The notes: generated from the sequence alone by a model not told the origin. A stretch of 64,000 bases of DNA from Curtobacterium ammoniigenes NBRC 101786 (GCF_001571045.1 NZ_BCSV01000001.1:310001-374000); one strand, 5' to 3'; counted from the stretch's first letter, positions 10,527-20,450 are shown. Numbers and translations are program-made.

Positions 10527-11867
10527 GTGACTGACACTGCCAACGACGTTCAGAACGCGGCCACACTGCCGAGCCCGGAATCCTCCGTTTCCGGAGAATC
10601 CGCGACCCTGACGTTCCCCGGCGGTTCCGCCGAGCTGCCGATCGTCCGCAGTGTCGACGGTGCGAGCGCGATCGACATCTCCATTCTCGCCAAGCAGACC
10701 GGCCTCCACGCGCTCGACTACGGGTTCGTGAACACTGCGGCAACGCGCAGCGCGATCACCTTCATCGACGGCGATCAGGGCATCCTCCGGTATCGCGGGT
10801 ACCCGATCGAGCAGATTGCAGAGAACTGCTCCTACCTCGAAGTCGCCTGGCTGCTCATCTACGGGGAGCTGCCGTCGGCGTCGGAACTCGCCGATTTCGA
10901 CGCTCGGATCCGCCGACACACGCTGCTGCCCGAGGATCTTCGCCGCCTGTTCGACGCCCTGCCGCATTCCGCGCACCCGATGTCCGTGCTTTCCAGCGCA
11001 GTGAATGCGCTGTCGACGTATTACGAAGACGACATGGACGTCGACGACCCCGAGCAGGTCGAACTGCAGACGGTTCGCCTCCTCGCGAAACTGCCGGTCA
11101 TCGCCGCCTACGCGCACAAGAAGTCGATCGGGCAGGCGTTCCTGTACCCGGACAACACGCTGTCCTTCGTTGATAACTTCCTGCGCCTGAACTTCGGCAC
11201 AATGGCTGAGCCATACGAAGGCAACCCAGTGCTCTCGAAGGCGTTGGACCGCCTCCTGATCCTGCACGAGGACCACGAGCAGAACGCATCGACATCCGCT
11301 GTTCGCCTCGTCGGATCCACGAAAGCGAACATGTTCGCGTCGATCTCCGCAGGCATCAACGCGCTCTCCGGTCCGCTGCACGGAGGCGCCAATGAGGCGG
11401 TCCTCCAGATGCTGCAGGAGATCAAGGACTCGGGTGAGCCCGTGTCGCGGTTCGTCGAGCGGGTGAAGAACAAGGAGCGCGGTGTGAAGCTCATGGGCTT
11501 CGGGCACCGCGTCTATAAGAACTACGACCCGCGCGCCAAGCTCGTGAAGCAATCGGCAACCGACGTCCTTGAGGCGCTCGGCGTGCAGGACGACCTGCTT
11601 GACATCGCGATGGAGCTCGAGGGCATTGCCCTTGCGGATGACTACTTCGTGTCGCGTCGCCTGTACCCGAACGTCGACTTCTACACGGGCGTGATCTACA
11701 AGGCGATGGGGTTCTCGCCGCGGATGTTCACCGCGCTCTTCGCCATCGGACGGCTGCCCGGGTGGATTGCGCAGTGGCGTGAGCTGAACACCGACCCGAT
11801 GTCGAAGATCGGTCGTCCGCAGCAGCTGTACGTGGGGGCGTCAGAGCGGCAGTTGCCGTCGCGCTGA
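10527..11867 (+). CDS. gltA: Citrate synthase (type II-like)
   Basis: 446 residues. Catalytic residues are in GPLHGGANEAV (His), GFGHRVYKNYDPR (His) and VDFYTG (Asp). An N-terminal beta-rich extension (about 1-60) precedes the fold, as in hexameric GltA. It condenses acetyl-CoA and oxaloacetate in the TCA cycle. The GTG start is set by the leaderless TAGGCT box. A hairpin with a TTCG loop follows at 11893-11918. Confidence 0.96.
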   Translation: MTDTANDVQNAATLPSPESSVSGESATLTFPGGSAELPIVRSVDGASAIDISILAKQTGLHALDYGFVNTAATRSAITFIDGDQGILRYRGYPIEQIAENCSYLEVAWLLIYGELPSASELADFDARIRRHTLLPEDLRRLFDALPHSAHPMSVLSSAVNALSTYYEDDMDVDDPEQVELQTVRLLAKLPVIAAYAHKKSIGQAFLYPDNTLSFVDNFLRLNFGTMAEPYEGNPVLSKALDRLLILHEDHEQNASTSAVRLVGSTKANMFASISAGINALSGPLHGGANEAVLQMLQEIKDSGEPVSRFVERVKNKERGVKLMGFGHRVYKNYDPRAKLVKQSATDVLEALGVQDDLLDIAMELEGIALADDYFVSRRLYPNVDFYTGVIYKAMGFSPRMFTALFAIGRLPGWIAQWRELNTDPMSKIGRPQQLYVGASERQLPSR

Positions 11868-11892
11868 TCGGGCGCGCGGCACGTCTCCGGGA

Positions 11893-11918
11893 GGGCGTCG
11901 TACTTCGGTACGGCGCCC
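11893..11918 (+). terminator. Terminator hairpin after gltA
   Basis: Stem 11893-11903 pairs with 11908-11918 (one mismatch) around a TTCG tetraloop, followed by TCTTCC. It lies 26 nt after the gltA stop. Confidence 0.75.
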
Positions 11919-11961
11919 TCTTCCGCGCGCCCGGCGGCCCGCAGCGTACCCCGCCGTGCAA

Positions 11962-12018
11962 CGAGCGGGCGATATGCACGGGATGGCGTGGCGGCACGCC
12001 GTGCATATCGCCCGCTCG
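11962..12018. repeat. Perfect 20-bp inverted repeat with 17-nt spacer
   Basis: Arms at 11962-11981 and 11999-12018 are exact reverse complements and share the AT-rich core GATATGCAC. The element lies between the ends of gltA (+) and metE (-), so it could terminate metE transcription. A second, shorter stem (GGCGTG/CACGCC) competes inside it. Confidence 0.85.
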
Positions 12019-12037
12019 CGGAGGAGCGCGCGGCCGC

Positions 12038-14368
12038 CTACGCGCCCGCGGCGAGCTCCTCGCGCACCGCACGCGTCGCCGCGACGAGGTTGCGCAGCGA
12101 CGCCGTCGTCTCCTCGTAGCCGCGAGTCTTCAGCCCGCAGTCGGGGTTGATCCAGAGCCGGGTCGCCGGCACGCCGTCGAGGGCCCGCTCGATAAGTCCG
12201 GTCACCTCCTGCACGCTCGGCACACGGGGGCTGTGGATGTCGTACACGCCCGGCCCGACCGCACGCGAAAACCCGGAGGCGGCCACATCGTCAACGACCT
12301 CCATCCGGGATCGCGCCGCCTCGATGCTCGTGACGTCCGCGCCGAGCGCGTCGATCGCGTCGATGACCTGCGCGAACTCCGAGTAGCAGAGATGCGTGTG
12401 GATCTGCGTCGCATCCGCGGCACCCGACGTGGCGACACGGAACGAGCGCACGGACCAGTCCAGGTACGCCGGCTGGTCGGCGCGGCGCAGCGGCAGCAGC
12501 TCACGGAGCGCCGGCTCATCGACCTGCACGATTCCGATCCCCGCGGCCTCGAGATCGCTGATCTCGTCGCGGAGGGCGAGCGCCACCTGCAGTGCCGTGT
12601 CGCCGAGCGGCTGGTCGTCGCGCACGAACGACCACGCCAAGATCGTCACGGGCCCGGTGAGCATGCCCTTCACCGGCTTGTCGGTGAGCGACGCCGCATA
12701 CGTCGACCATGCGACGGTGATCGGCGCCGGGCGCGACACGTCGCCCCACAGGATGGAGGGGCGGGTCGCCCGGGACCCGTACGACTGCACCCAGCCGTGT
12801 TGCGTCACCGCGAACCCGTCAAGGTGCTCCGCGAAGTACTGCACCATGTCGTTCCGCTCGGGCTCGCCGTGCACGAGGACGTCGAGTCCGAGCTCCTCCT
12901 GCAGGTCGATGACGCGAGCGATCTCGTCGCGCATCGCCTGCTCGTAGTCGGCGTCGGAGATGTCGCCTCGGGCGTGGGCGGCGCGGGTCTTCCGGATGTC
13001 GCCGGTCTGCGGGAAGGAACCGATCGTGGTGGTGGGGAGCAAGTCCAGGCCGAGTGCGGCCTCCTGCGCGGCGATGCGGGCTGCGACGTCACCGCGGTTC
13101 GCGTCGTCGTCGGTGAGGGCCGCGACCCGCTCGCGGATTGCGGGCACGCGCACGCCCGGTGCATCCGCACGGCGCTGGAGGGCCGCGGCCGCGTCGTCGA
13201 GTTCGGTTGCGATCGCGTCGCGTCCGTCGCGCAGCCCTCGGGCGAGCGTGACGACCTGGCCGACCTTCTCGTCGGCGAACGCGAGCCATGAGCGCAGTTC
13301 CGCGTCGAGCTCGGTCTCCACGTCGACGGTGTGCGGGACATGCAGGAGCGACGTCGACGGCGACACCGCGACGGCGGCGGCGAGCGGGACAAGCTCCTCC
13401 GCGGCGGCGAGCGCGGCGCCGAGGTCGCCCCGCCAGATGTTGTGCCCGTCGATCACGCCTGCCACGACGGTCACGGCGCCGAGAGCGGCTCGGTGCGCTT
13501 CCGACGGCGTCGCACCGCGGACGAGGTCGATCCCGATCGCCTCGACACCGGTGCCGGCGAGCACTGGGAGCGCTTCGCCGAGATCGCCGTAGGGTGCGGC
13601 GACGAAGAGGGACGGGCGTGGGGACGCGGCCGCGAGCGCGCGGTAGGTGGTCTCAGCGGCGGTGAGGAGGGCCTCCCGGCTGTCCGGAAGGGAGTCGGTG
13701 ACGAGGGCCGGCTCGTCGAGCTGCACCCACTCCGCGCCGGCCTCGGCAAGTTCGGCGATGAGCGTCGCGTACACCGGAACGAGGTCCGCGAGGCGGTCGA
13801 GCGGCCGGAAGCCTTCGGGAGCGTCGTCGGTGGGCTTCGCGAGCGCGAGGAAGGTGACCGGTCCGACGAACGCGGGACGCGTGCGGTAGCCGTCGGCCAG
13901 GGCCTCCTGGAACTCGGCGAGCCGGCGACGATCGGACGGGGCGAACACCGTGTCTGGGCCGATCTCGGGCACGAGGTAGTGGTAGTTCGAGTCGAACCAC
14001 TTGGTCATCTCGAGTGGCGCGTCCTCACCGGCGCCGCGGGCGATCGTGGAGTAGGCGCTGAGGTCGACCGAGCCGTCCTGGCCGACCAGCGACTGGAAGC
14101 GCGTCGGGACCGCGCCGACCGCGACAGCGGTGTCGAGGACGTGGTCGTAGTACGACGACGCCTCCGGGATCGACGAGTCCGTTGCGCCGAGGCCGAGCTC
14201 GACGAGCCGTGCTCGGTTCGCGCGGCGGAGTGCGAACGCGTCGGCTTCGGCGGATTCGGCGGAGCTCGCGCCGCGCCAGAACGCCTCAACGGCCTTCTTG
14301 AGCTCTCGATTCGGGCCGATCCGCGGATACCCGAGGATGGTCGCGGCGGGGAACGTCGGGGTCGTCAT
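12038..14368 (-). CDS. metE: Cobalamin-independent methionine synthase
   Basis: 776 residues, normal for MetE. The N-terminus YPRIGPNRELKKA binds folate. The C-terminal zinc site is visible in HTHLCYSEF (His, Cys) and NPDCGLKTRGY (Cys). It transfers a methyl group from 5-methyl-THF-(Glu)n to homocysteine. The ATG overlaps the metF stop by 4 nt (ATGA, 14365-14368), and CAGGAG inside the end of metF serves as SD. The metF-metE operon supplies the methyl donor and uses it in sequence. Confidence 0.97.
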   Translation of the reverse strand: MTTPTFPAATILGYPRIGPNRELKKAVEAFWRGASSAESAEADAFALRRANRARLVELGLGATDSSIPEASSYYDHVLDTAVAVGAVPTRFQSLVGQDGSVDLSAYSTIARGAGEDAPLEMTKWFDSNYHYLVPEIGPDTVFAPSDRRRLAEFQEALADGYRTRPAFVGPVTFLALAKPTDDAPEGFRPLDRLADLVPVYATLIAELAEAGAEWVQLDEPALVTDSLPDSREALLTAAETTYRALAAASPRPSLFVAAPYGDLGEALPVLAGTGVEAIGIDLVRGATPSEAHRAALGAVTVVAGVIDGHNIWRGDLGAALAAAEELVPLAAAVAVSPSTSLLHVPHTVDVETELDAELRSWLAFADEKVGQVVTLARGLRDGRDAIATELDDAAAALQRRADAPGVRVPAIRERVAALTDDDANRGDVAARIAAQEAALGLDLLPTTTIGSFPQTGDIRKTRAAHARGDISDADYEQAMRDEIARVIDLQEELGLDVLVHGEPERNDMVQYFAEHLDGFAVTQHGWVQSYGSRATRPSILWGDVSRPAPITVAWSTYAASLTDKPVKGMLTGPVTILAWSFVRDDQPLGDTALQVALALRDEISDLEAAGIGIVQVDEPALRELLPLRRADQPAYLDWSVRSFRVATSGAADATQIHTHLCYSEFAQVIDAIDALGADVTSIEAARSRMEVVDDVAASGFSRAVGPGVYDIHSPRVPSVQEVTGLIERALDGVPATRLWINPDCGLKTRGYEETTASLRNLVAATRAVREELAAGA

Positions 14369-15531
14369 GGGGTCTCCTGAATGATGGTGGGACGATCTGG
14401 GGAGGCTGTGGCTGGGTCGCCGGGCACGGCTGCGGCTGGGTCGGAGCCCGCGGCGGGGGAGGCTGCGCCGGAGTCGGCGGGGGAGGCTGCGGCTGGGTCG
14501 GAGCCCGCGGCGGGGGAGGCGGCGCCCGCTGCCAGACCGAGCCGGTCGAGCACGGCGAGCGGGAGCTCATGCCGGTTGAACGTGTACAGGTGGAGGCCCG
14601 GGGCGCCTCCGTCGAGCACCGCCCGAGCGAGCGCGGCAGCGTGATCGGCGCCCCGTTCGAACGCCTCCTCCGGGGTGGCCGCCGATTCGAGAAGCGCGAG
14701 AAGGTCCGCGGGCACTGGCTCAGCCGCGAGCGACGTCGCCGAGCGGAGCCGCGCGGCGCTTGCAACGGGCATGATCCCGGGAAGGATCGGCAGCGTGACG
14801 CCGGCACTGCGAGCACGGTCGACGAAGGTCAGATAGTCGTCGGCGCGGTAGAAGAGCTGCGTGATCGCGAGCGTGGCGCCAGCAGCCTCCTTCGCGAGCA
14901 GCGTGTCGAGGTCCTGCGCGAGGTCGCGGGAGCGCGGGTGCCCGTTCGGGAACGCGGCGACGGCGATCTCGACCCGGCGGCCGGGCTGGCGCAGCCGCGG
15001 GCCGGAGCCGTCACGTTCGTCGGCGACGCGGGCCGCGGGGGAGGCGAATCGCGCGCTCCCCTCCGCGGGCAGGAGCGCGTCGTCGAACTGCGCGCGCTCC
15101 GCCTGCACCCGGTGGATGAGCTGCACGAGCTCGGCGGCGCTGCCGAGCCCGACGCTCGGGTCGATGGAGTGCGGCCGACCATCCGACGGCGGGTCGCCGC
15201 GGAGCGCGAGGAAGTGCCGCACGCCCGCGTCGAGGAACCGTCGCACGAGGTGCGCGGCTTGGTCCGCTGTCAGCCCGACGCAGGTGAGGTGGGCGAGCGG
15301 CGGGACGTGCGCGTCACGGATCACGCGGCGCACAATGTCGAGCGTCGCTCCCCGGCTCGATCCGGCGGCGCCGTACGTGACCGAGATGAACGCCGGGTCG
15401 GCGGCAGCGAGGGCAGGGATGGTCGTGCGGAGACGCGCCTCCGCCGCGGACGTCCGCGGCGGGAACAGCTCGAACGACACCGGGGTGCGCGTGGGCGGCA
15501 CCGTCGGGTCGATGAGGGTCGAGGCAGGCAT
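14365..15531 (-). CDS. metF: Methylenetetrahydrofolate reductase with insert and repeat-rich tail
   Basis: 388 residues, against about 300 for E. coli MetF. The core is recognisable: SFELFPPRT, FISVTYGAAGSS, HLTCVG, the FAD region LALRGDPP, AVAAFPNGHPRS, TQLFY and HLYTFNR. Between about residues 165 and 210 there is an extra Arg/Ala-rich insert. After residue 330 the tail is Ala/Ser/Pro/Gly-rich with duplicated ASPAAGSDPAA segments. It reduces methylene-THF to methyl-THF for MetE. An in-frame TGA two codons before the ATG excludes an earlier start; no SD is obvious. Confidence 0.92.
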   Translation of the reverse strand: MPASTLIDPTVPPTRTPVSFELFPPRTSAAEARLRTTIPALAAADPAFISVTYGAAGSSRGATLDIVRRVIRDAHVPPLAHLTCVGLTADQAAHLVRRFLDAGVRHFLALRGDPPSDGRPHSIDPSVGLGSAAELVQLIHRVQAERAQFDDALLPAEGSARFASPAARVADERDGSGPRLRQPGRRVEIAVAAFPNGHPRSRDLAQDLDTLLAKEAAGATLAITQLFYRADDYLTFVDRARSAGVTLPILPGIMPVASAARLRSATSLAAEPVPADLLALLESAATPEEAFERGADHAAALARAVLDGGAPGLHLYTFNRHELPLAVLDRLGLAAGAASPAAGSDPAAASPADSGAASPAAGSDPAAAVPGDPATASPDRPTIIQETP

Positions 15532-15828
15532 ACGTCAGGGCTCCGGGCAGACGACACGATCGGCTCTCGTCGTGTCGAGCGGATGCCGGGCTCGGCTGTC
15601 GCTCGCTCGCGTCGAGCGGACTGCACGGCGCAGGCGCCGGATGCTCGATGCGAGGTTGCAAGGACGCTACGACACGGAGCGCCCTCGCGTCGAGCGTGTT
15701 ACACGCGGTGACGGTGCGTTGGTACTGCTCCGCGCGTGCCCCCTCAGGCGTGCTGCTCCGAGCGTGCCCGCCTCAGGTGTGCTGCTCCGAGCTGCCTGCC
15801 GCAGCCGTGCTCCTCCGAGCGTGCCGCC
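15532..15828. other. 297-bp gap between metF (start) and dapD (end)
   Basis: Contains the presumed metF promoter/leader and, near dapD, a minisatellite (listed separately). In the metF leader there is a hairpin with 8-bp arms (15552-15559 and 15570-15577) and repeats of CGTCGAGCG. I see no cobalamin box, S-box or T-box core. Confidence 0.5.
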
Positions 15829-15834
15829 TCAGGC
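15722..15834. repeat. Four-copy 28-29-bp tandem repeat overlapping the dapD stop
   Basis: Units start at about 15722, 15750, 15779 and 15807, sharing GTGCTGCTCCGAGCGTGCC and CCTCAGG. The last unit contains the dapD stop codon (TCA on the + strand, 15829-15831), so the array looks like reiterated copies of the gene end. Confidence 0.8.
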
Positions 15835-16794
15835 GTGCAGGTCTGCGTTCAACGTGATGCCGGTTCCCTGCCGGGCGATCGCCTCGACGGCCCCGGTGAG
15901 CGAGTTTCGTCGGAACAGGAGTCCGGAGCGCCCGGACAGTTCTGCCGCCTTCACCGTCTGCGGACCGCCATCCGCGCGGGCGGCCGCTCCGACCAGTACG
16001 ACCTTCGTGCCGGCGGTCAGGTAGAGCCCCGCCTCGACGATGCAGTCGTCGCCGAGCGAGATCCCGAGTCCGGCATTGGCGCCGAGCAGCGTCCGAGCGC
16101 CGAGTCGGACGCGGTGCGTTCCACCGCCGGACAGTGTGCCCATGATGGAGGCGCCACCGCCGATGTCCGTGCCGTCGCCGATCACGACGCCCTGCGACAC
16201 GCGGCCTTCGATCATCGCCGCGCCGAGCGTCCCGGCGTTGAAGTTCACGAACCCTTCGTGCATGACGACCGTTCCGGGAGCGAGGTGCGCGCCGAGTCGC
16301 ACCCGGTTCGCGTCAGCGATCCGCACCCCGTCGGGGATGACGTAGTCCACGAGCCGCGGGAACTTGTCGAGCGAGTGCACGACGACCCCGGCACGCTGGA
16401 GGCTCACCCGGAGCCCCGCGACGTCGTCTGCGGCGACGGGGCCGATGTTCGTCCATGCGGCGGTCTGCAGGTGACCGAAGATCCCGTCGAGCGCGATCGT
16501 GTTCGGCTGCACCAGCCGGTGGCTGAGGAGGTGGAGGCGGAGGTAGGCGTCCGGGGTGGAGGCGGGGACCGCCTCCAGATCGATGGCGACGGTGACCGGC
16601 TCGATCGTGACGAGACGACGCTCGTCGGGGCCGGCGAGCGCCAGCAGCTCCGACGGCATCGGGTGCTGATCGTCCGCGTCGCCGAGCCGAGGGGCCGGGA
16701 ACCACGTGTCGAGCACGGTTCCGGTCGCCGTGACGGTGGCGAGCCCGTGTCCCCAGGCGCGCGTCTGACGGGAGGCTGTGGTCGCGTCGTTCAC
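15829..16794 (-). CDS. dapD: 2,3,4,5-tetrahydropyridine-2,6-dicarboxylate N-succinyltransferase
   Basis: 321 residues, matching the long actinobacterial DapD type. The C-terminal half is a left-handed beta-helix of hexapeptide repeats ([43 protein letters not shown]). It succinylates tetrahydrodipicolinate in DAP/lysine synthesis. The GTG at 16794 is chosen because a TACCCT box lies 8 nt upstream; longer in-frame starts would run into dapE. It is divergent from dapE across a 36-bp gap. Confidence 0.95.
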   Translation of the reverse strand: MNDATTASRQTRAWGHGLATVTATGTVLDTWFPAPRLGDADDQHPMPSELLALAGPDERRLVTIEPVTVAIDLEAVPASTPDAYLRLHLLSHRLVQPNTIALDGIFGHLQTAAWTNIGPVAADDVAGLRVSLQRAGVVVHSLDKFPRLVDYVIPDGVRIADANRVRLGAHLAPGTVVMHEGFVNFNAGTLGAAMIEGRVSQGVVIGDGTDIGGGASIMGTLSGGGTHRVRLGARTLLGANAGLGISLGDDCIVEAGLYLTAGTKVVLVGAAARADGGPQTVKAAELSGRSGLLFRRNSLTGAVEAIARQGTGITLNADLHA

Positions 16795-16802
16795 GAGAGG
16801 CA

Positions 16803-16808
16803 AGGGTA
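16803..16808 (-). promoter_or_regulatory. Leaderless -10 (TACCCT) for dapD
   Basis: On the minus strand, TACCCT then 8 nt to the dapD GTG. It sits back to back with the dapE element. Confidence 0.5.
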
Positions 16809-16818
16809 GCGACGCCGG

Positions 16819-16824
16819 TAGGCT
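16819..16824 (+). promoter_or_regulatory. Leaderless -10 (TAGGCT) for dapE
   Basis: TAGGCT, 6 nt, ATG at 16831; no SD. Only 10 bp separate it from the dapD -10. Confidence 0.6.
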
Positions 16825-16830
16825 TCCGAC

Positions 16831-17937
16831 ATGCCGGCTCGCCTCGACCTGTCCACGTCCGCGATCGACCTGACCCGCACGCTCTGCGACATCGAGTCCG
16901 TCTCCGGCGACGAGCGGCCCCTCGCCGACGCGATCGAGGAGGCGCTCGGCGCACTCGACCATCTCGAGGTCATCCGCGACGGGGATGCGGTCGTCGCGCG
17001 CACCACGCTCGGCCGTAACCGTCGTGTCGTCATCGCCGGCCACATCGACACCGTCCCGATCAATGCCAACGTCCCGACGAAGACCTTCGTCGACTCGGAG
17101 GCGCTCGCCGCAGACGGCACCGCCGGCACGGAGGTGCTCTGGGGTCGCGGAACGGTTGACATGAAGGGCGGCTGCGCCGTCCAGCTGAAGCTCGCTCACG
17201 ATCTCGTCGATCCCACGGTTGACGTCACCTGGGTCTGGTACGACCACGAGGAGGTCAGCGACGCGCTGAACGGGCTCGGGCGGCTCGCGCGAACGCGCCC
17301 CGAGCTGCTCGCGGCCGACTTCGCGATCCTCGGGGAGCCGTCGAACGCGCAGATCGAGGGCGGCTGCAACGGCAACCTCCGCGCGGAGATCCGCGCCTTC
17401 GGCCGCCGCTCGCACAGCGCACGCGGCTGGATCGGCGAGAACGCGATCCACAAGCTCGCGCCGGCCCTGCAGCGCCTTGCCGAGTATCGGGCCGAGACCG
17501 TCACCGTCGACGGACTGGAGTACCGCGAAGGGCTGAACGCGGTCGGCATCCATGGCGGCATCGCCGGCAACGTGATCCCGGACGAGGCCATGCTGCACGT
17601 CAACTACCGCTTCGCGCCCTCGCGGAGCGGCGACGAGGCGATCGCACACATCCGATCGGTCTTCGACGGCTACGACGTCCGCATCGTCGATCTCGCCGAG
17701 GGCGCGCGGCCAGGGCTCGACGCGTCGCTTGCGCAGGAGTTCGTCGCCGCGGTCGGCGGTCCAGCGCCGAAACCGAAGTACGGCTGGACCGATGTCGCGC
17801 GCTTCTCCGCGCTCGGCGTGCCCGCCGTGAACTACGGCCCCGGGGACCCCAGCCTTGCGCACCACGACCACGAGCAGGTGCCAACCTGGCAGATCAGCGC
17901 TGTCGAGCAGGGCCTGCGGCGGTGGCTGACGGACTGA
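16831..17937 (+). CDS. dapE: Succinyl-diaminopimelate desuccinylase
   Basis: 368 residues, an M20 metallohydrolase. Motifs: AGHIDTVPI (metal His, Asp), [11 protein letters not shown] (bridging Asp), YDHEEVS (catalytic and metal Glu), GEPSN (metal) and a C-terminal His in AHHDHEQV. It removes succinate from succinyl-DAP to give LL-DAP. The 3' end overlaps the mannosyltransferase gene by 16 nt. Confidence 0.96.
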   Translation: MPARLDLSTSAIDLTRTLCDIESVSGDERPLADAIEEALGALDHLEVIRDGDAVVARTTLGRNRRVVIAGHIDTVPINANVPTKTFVDSEALAADGTAGTEVLWGRGTVDMKGGCAVQLKLAHDLVDPTVDVTWVWYDHEEVSDALNGLGRLARTRPELLAADFAILGEPSNAQIEGGCNGNLRAEIRAFGRRSHSARGWIGENAIHKLAPALQRLAEYRAETVTVDGLEYREGLNAVGIHGGIAGNVIPDEAMLHVNYRFAPSRSGDEAIAHIRSVFDGYDVRIVDLAEGARPGLDASLAQEFVAAVGGPAPKPKYGWTDVARFSALGVPAVNYGPGDPSLAHHDHEQVPTWQISAVEQGLRRWLTD

Positions 17938-19187
17938 GCGCCGCCGGGGCCAGGCCGCGACGCGGCTCCGGTCCGATCGCGCGGCAGCTGCTCGTCCGAT
18001 ACCGCCTCATGCCCTGGTGGGTTCGCGTCACCGTGATGTATGCGCTGACGCGGGTGCTCACCGGTGTCCTGATGTTGCGGTTCGCGGCGATCCAACTTCC
18101 GAACTCCTTCACGCTCGCGCATCCCTCGTATCTGCAGTACGCGACGATCTGGGACGGCATCTGGTACCGGACCATCGCGACGGTCGGCTACCCGACGACG
18201 CTGCCGATCGGCGCGGACGGCCACGTCGCCGAGAATGCGTGGGCGTTCATGCCCGCGTACCCGTTCCTCGTGCGCGCGGTCATGGTGGTGACGGGCGCGT
18301 CGTTCGACGTCGTGTCGGTCGGTCTGTCGCTGCTGTTCGGACTCGGCACCGTGCTCCTCATGCGCCGTCTCCTTGCCCGATATCTGCCGGGAGGCACCGC
18401 CACGTTCGCGACGCTCCTCCTGTGCGTCGCACCGCCAGCCCTGATGTTCCAGACCGCCTACGCCGAGTCGATGGGGCTGTTTCTCCTCGCGCTCGCCCTG
18501 ATGCTGTGGATCGATGGACGCTACTGGACGATGCTGCCGGTCGTCGTCCTCCTCGGCTTCACGCGTCCGGCCGGTCTTGCGTTCGCCCTTGCGATCGGCA
18601 TCGTGCTCGCCGTGCGGCTCATTTGTCGCCTCCGCGGCCGTCTCGACCCCTCTGGGCCGCTCACCGTTCGGAGCGCGTTCCCACCCCTCGTCGTCGCCGT
18701 CGCCTCCGCGATCGTCGGCGTCGCCTGGCCGGCGATCGCCTGGGCAGTCACGGGTGTCCCCAATGCCTACACGGCGACAGAGCTGACCTGGCGAGCAGCG
18801 TTCATCGGATATCAGCCGCTCGTCGCGTTCCTGCCGTGGGTTCGCGGCATCTGGTGGTGGTGGGCGTTCGGCCTCGGCGATGTCGCCGTGCTCCTCGTCG
18901 CGCTGATCGTCGGGGTCGCCGTGCTGCTGCTCATGCCAGCCGCGCGCCGCATCGGCGTCGAAATGCGCGCCTGGTCCGCCGCGTACTTCATCTACCTGCT
19001 GGCCATTTTCTTTCCCCAGACGAGCACGGCACGGATCCTGCTGCCGATGTTCCCGCTGCTCGGGCTCATCGCGATTCCTCGGTCGCTCGGCTATCGCGTG
19101 GCGCTTGTCGCCGGATCGGTCGTCCTGCAGTGGGTGTTCATGTACTACTGCTGGTGGGTGAACGGTGCCGACTGGTCACCGCCGTGA
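17922..19187 (+). CDS. PIG-V-like polytopic mannosyltransferase
   Basis: 421 residues with about ten membrane helices. Early in the protein, [15 protein letters not shown] matches the WDxxWYxxIAxxGY signature of PIG-V/GT-C type enzymes, which use polyprenyl-phosphate sugars at the outer face of the membrane. It is probably a glycolipid or glycoprotein mannosyltransferase; acceptor unknown. The GTG at 17922 overlaps dapE. Its end overlaps the convergent AI-2E-family gene by 12 bp (19176-19187). Confidence 0.85.
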   Translation: MADGLSAAGARPRRGSGPIARQLLVRYRLMPWWVRVTVMYALTRVLTGVLMLRFAAIQLPNSFTLAHPSYLQYATIWDGIWYRTIATVGYPTTLPIGADGHVAENAWAFMPAYPFLVRAVMVVTGASFDVVSVGLSLLFGLGTVLLMRRLLARYLPGGTATFATLLLCVAPPALMFQTAYAESMGLFLLALALMLWIDGRYWTMLPVVVLLGFTRPAGLAFALAIGIVLAVRLICRLRGRLDPSGPLTVRSAFPPLVVAVASAIVGVAWPAIAWAVTGVPNAYTATELTWRAAFIGYQPLVAFLPWVRGIWWWWAFGLGDVAVLLVALIVGVAVLLLMPAARRIGVEMRAWSAAYFIYLLAIFFPQTSTARILLPMFPLLGLIAIPRSLGYRVALVAGSVVLQWVFMYYCWWVNGADWSPP

Positions 19188-20336
19188 TCGAACCTCCACG
19201 GCTCGCTCGTCGGGATCGGAGTCGTGCCCCGCCCCGGTGAGCTCATCGGGATCCGCGTGCGCGGCCGCGACGATCATCGCGTTCGCGGTGGCGATGAACG
19301 GGACCGCGAAGAACGCGCCGGCGATACCCGCGATGCTCGAGCCTGCGGTGACGCCGAGGACGATGCCCAGCGGGTGCACCTTCACCGCGCTGCCGGTGAG
19401 GAACGGGTGCAGCACGTGGCTTTCGAGTTCCTGCACGAGAATCACGATGCCGAGCACGATGAGCGCCTGAATCCAGCCGTTGAAGACGAGTGCGACGATG
19501 ACCGCGAAGATCCCCGCGACGATCGCGCCGACGACCGGTACGAAGGCGCCGAGGAACACGATCACACCGATCGGGATCGCCAGCGGCACACCGGTGAGGA
19601 ACGAGCCGACGCCCACTGCCACGCCATCGGTCACCGCGACGATCAACTGCACACGGACGAAGCTCGTCAGTGTCCGCCAGCCGGCCTCACCCGCAGCCTC
19701 GATGCGGCGGCGGGCCCGTCGCGGAAACACGCGCACCACCCACGCCCAGATCCGCCCGCCGTCGATGAGGACGAACAGGGTCGTGAAGATGATGATGAAC
19801 AGGCCCTCGAAGACGTGGATCGCGCTCGTCCCGGCCGCGGCGAACCCAGATGCGAACGAGGACGCGTGCCCCTGCAGGTAGGTCGTCCCATCGTTCACCC
19901 ACTTGTCGATCTGGTTCCCCGTGATCCCGAACGGGTGCGTGGCGAGCAGGCTCTTCGCCGAGTTCACCGTGTGCTGGACGCGCCGCTGGAGCGACGGAAT
20001 GTCGTATCGCACCTGGGCTGTGACGACCACGGTCATGGCCGCGAGCGCGGCCAGCACGACGATCCAGCTCGTGAGGATCGCCGCCCACTTCGGCCAGTGG
20101 TGACGCTGGAGCCAGCGTGCGAGCGGGACGAGCAGCGCAGACAGGATGATCGCGATGAGGAACGGGACGACGACGTCCTGCAGCCGGATGATGACGATGC
20201 CGACCACGACGAGGATCGCGACGACGACGAGGATGTTCCACGAGAACGCACCCGCGATGCGCACGCCCGCAGGGACCGCGTCCTCGGTCGTCGATTCGGT
20301 CGGAGGAACTGCTCGTGAGCGCAGACGGAACGGCAT
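19176..20336 (-). CDS. AI-2E family transporter (PerM/TqsA-like)
   Basis: 386 residues with paired N-terminal helices (about 30-85), a soluble middle part (about 95-160) and a C-terminal membrane bundle including VPLAIPIGVIVFLGAFVP and the family-typical PxxGAIVAG region. Relatives export AI-2 or act as Na+/H+ antiporters; substrate unknown. The ATG at 20336 follows TACGCT plus 6 nt on the minus strand, much shorter than the open frame, which runs back into the next gene. Confidence 0.9.
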   Translation of the reverse strand: MPFRLRSRAVPPTESTTEDAVPAGVRIAGAFSWNILVVVAILVVVGIVIIRLQDVVVPFLIAIILSALLVPLARWLQRHHWPKWAAILTSWIVVLAALAAMTVVVTAQVRYDIPSLQRRVQHTVNSAKSLLATHPFGITGNQIDKWVNDGTTYLQGHASSFASGFAAAGTSAIHVFEGLFIIIFTTLFVLIDGGRIWAWVVRVFPRRARRRIEAAGEAGWRTLTSFVRVQLIVAVTDGVAVGVGSFLTGVPLAIPIGVIVFLGAFVPVVGAIVAGIFAVIVALVFNGWIQALIVLGIVILVQELESHVLHPFLTGSAVKVHPLGIVLGVTAGSSIAGIAGAFFAVPFIATANAMIVAAAHADPDELTGAGHDSDPDERAVEVRSRR

Positions 20337-20342
20337 TGGCCC

Positions 20343-20348
20343 AGCGTA
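20343..20348 (-). promoter_or_regulatory. Leaderless -10 (TACGCT) for the AI-2E transporter gene
   Basis: Minus-strand TACGCT, 6 nt (GGGCCA), ATG at 20336. Confidence 0.6.
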
Positions 20349-20450
20349 TGGATGCGAGTGCATTTGTGCGCATCCCATCGCACGGTTTCGCGGAACGCAC
20401 TGCGAGGCCCGATAATAGAAAGGTCCGTACTGCACGAAAGGGGACATCTG

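Noticed and set aside
11962..12018. Insertion-sequence ends
   Set aside because: Spacer of 17 nt cannot hold a transposase and no target duplication is visible.
12233..14380. Two plus-strand frames (352 and 349 codons) opposite metE
   Set aside because: Composition like random reverse translations of GC-rich code; metE fully explains the DNA.
15532..15721. Possible SAM or cobalamin riboswitch upstream of metF-metE
   Set aside because: A hairpin exists, but no S-box, SAM-II or B12-box core could be found.
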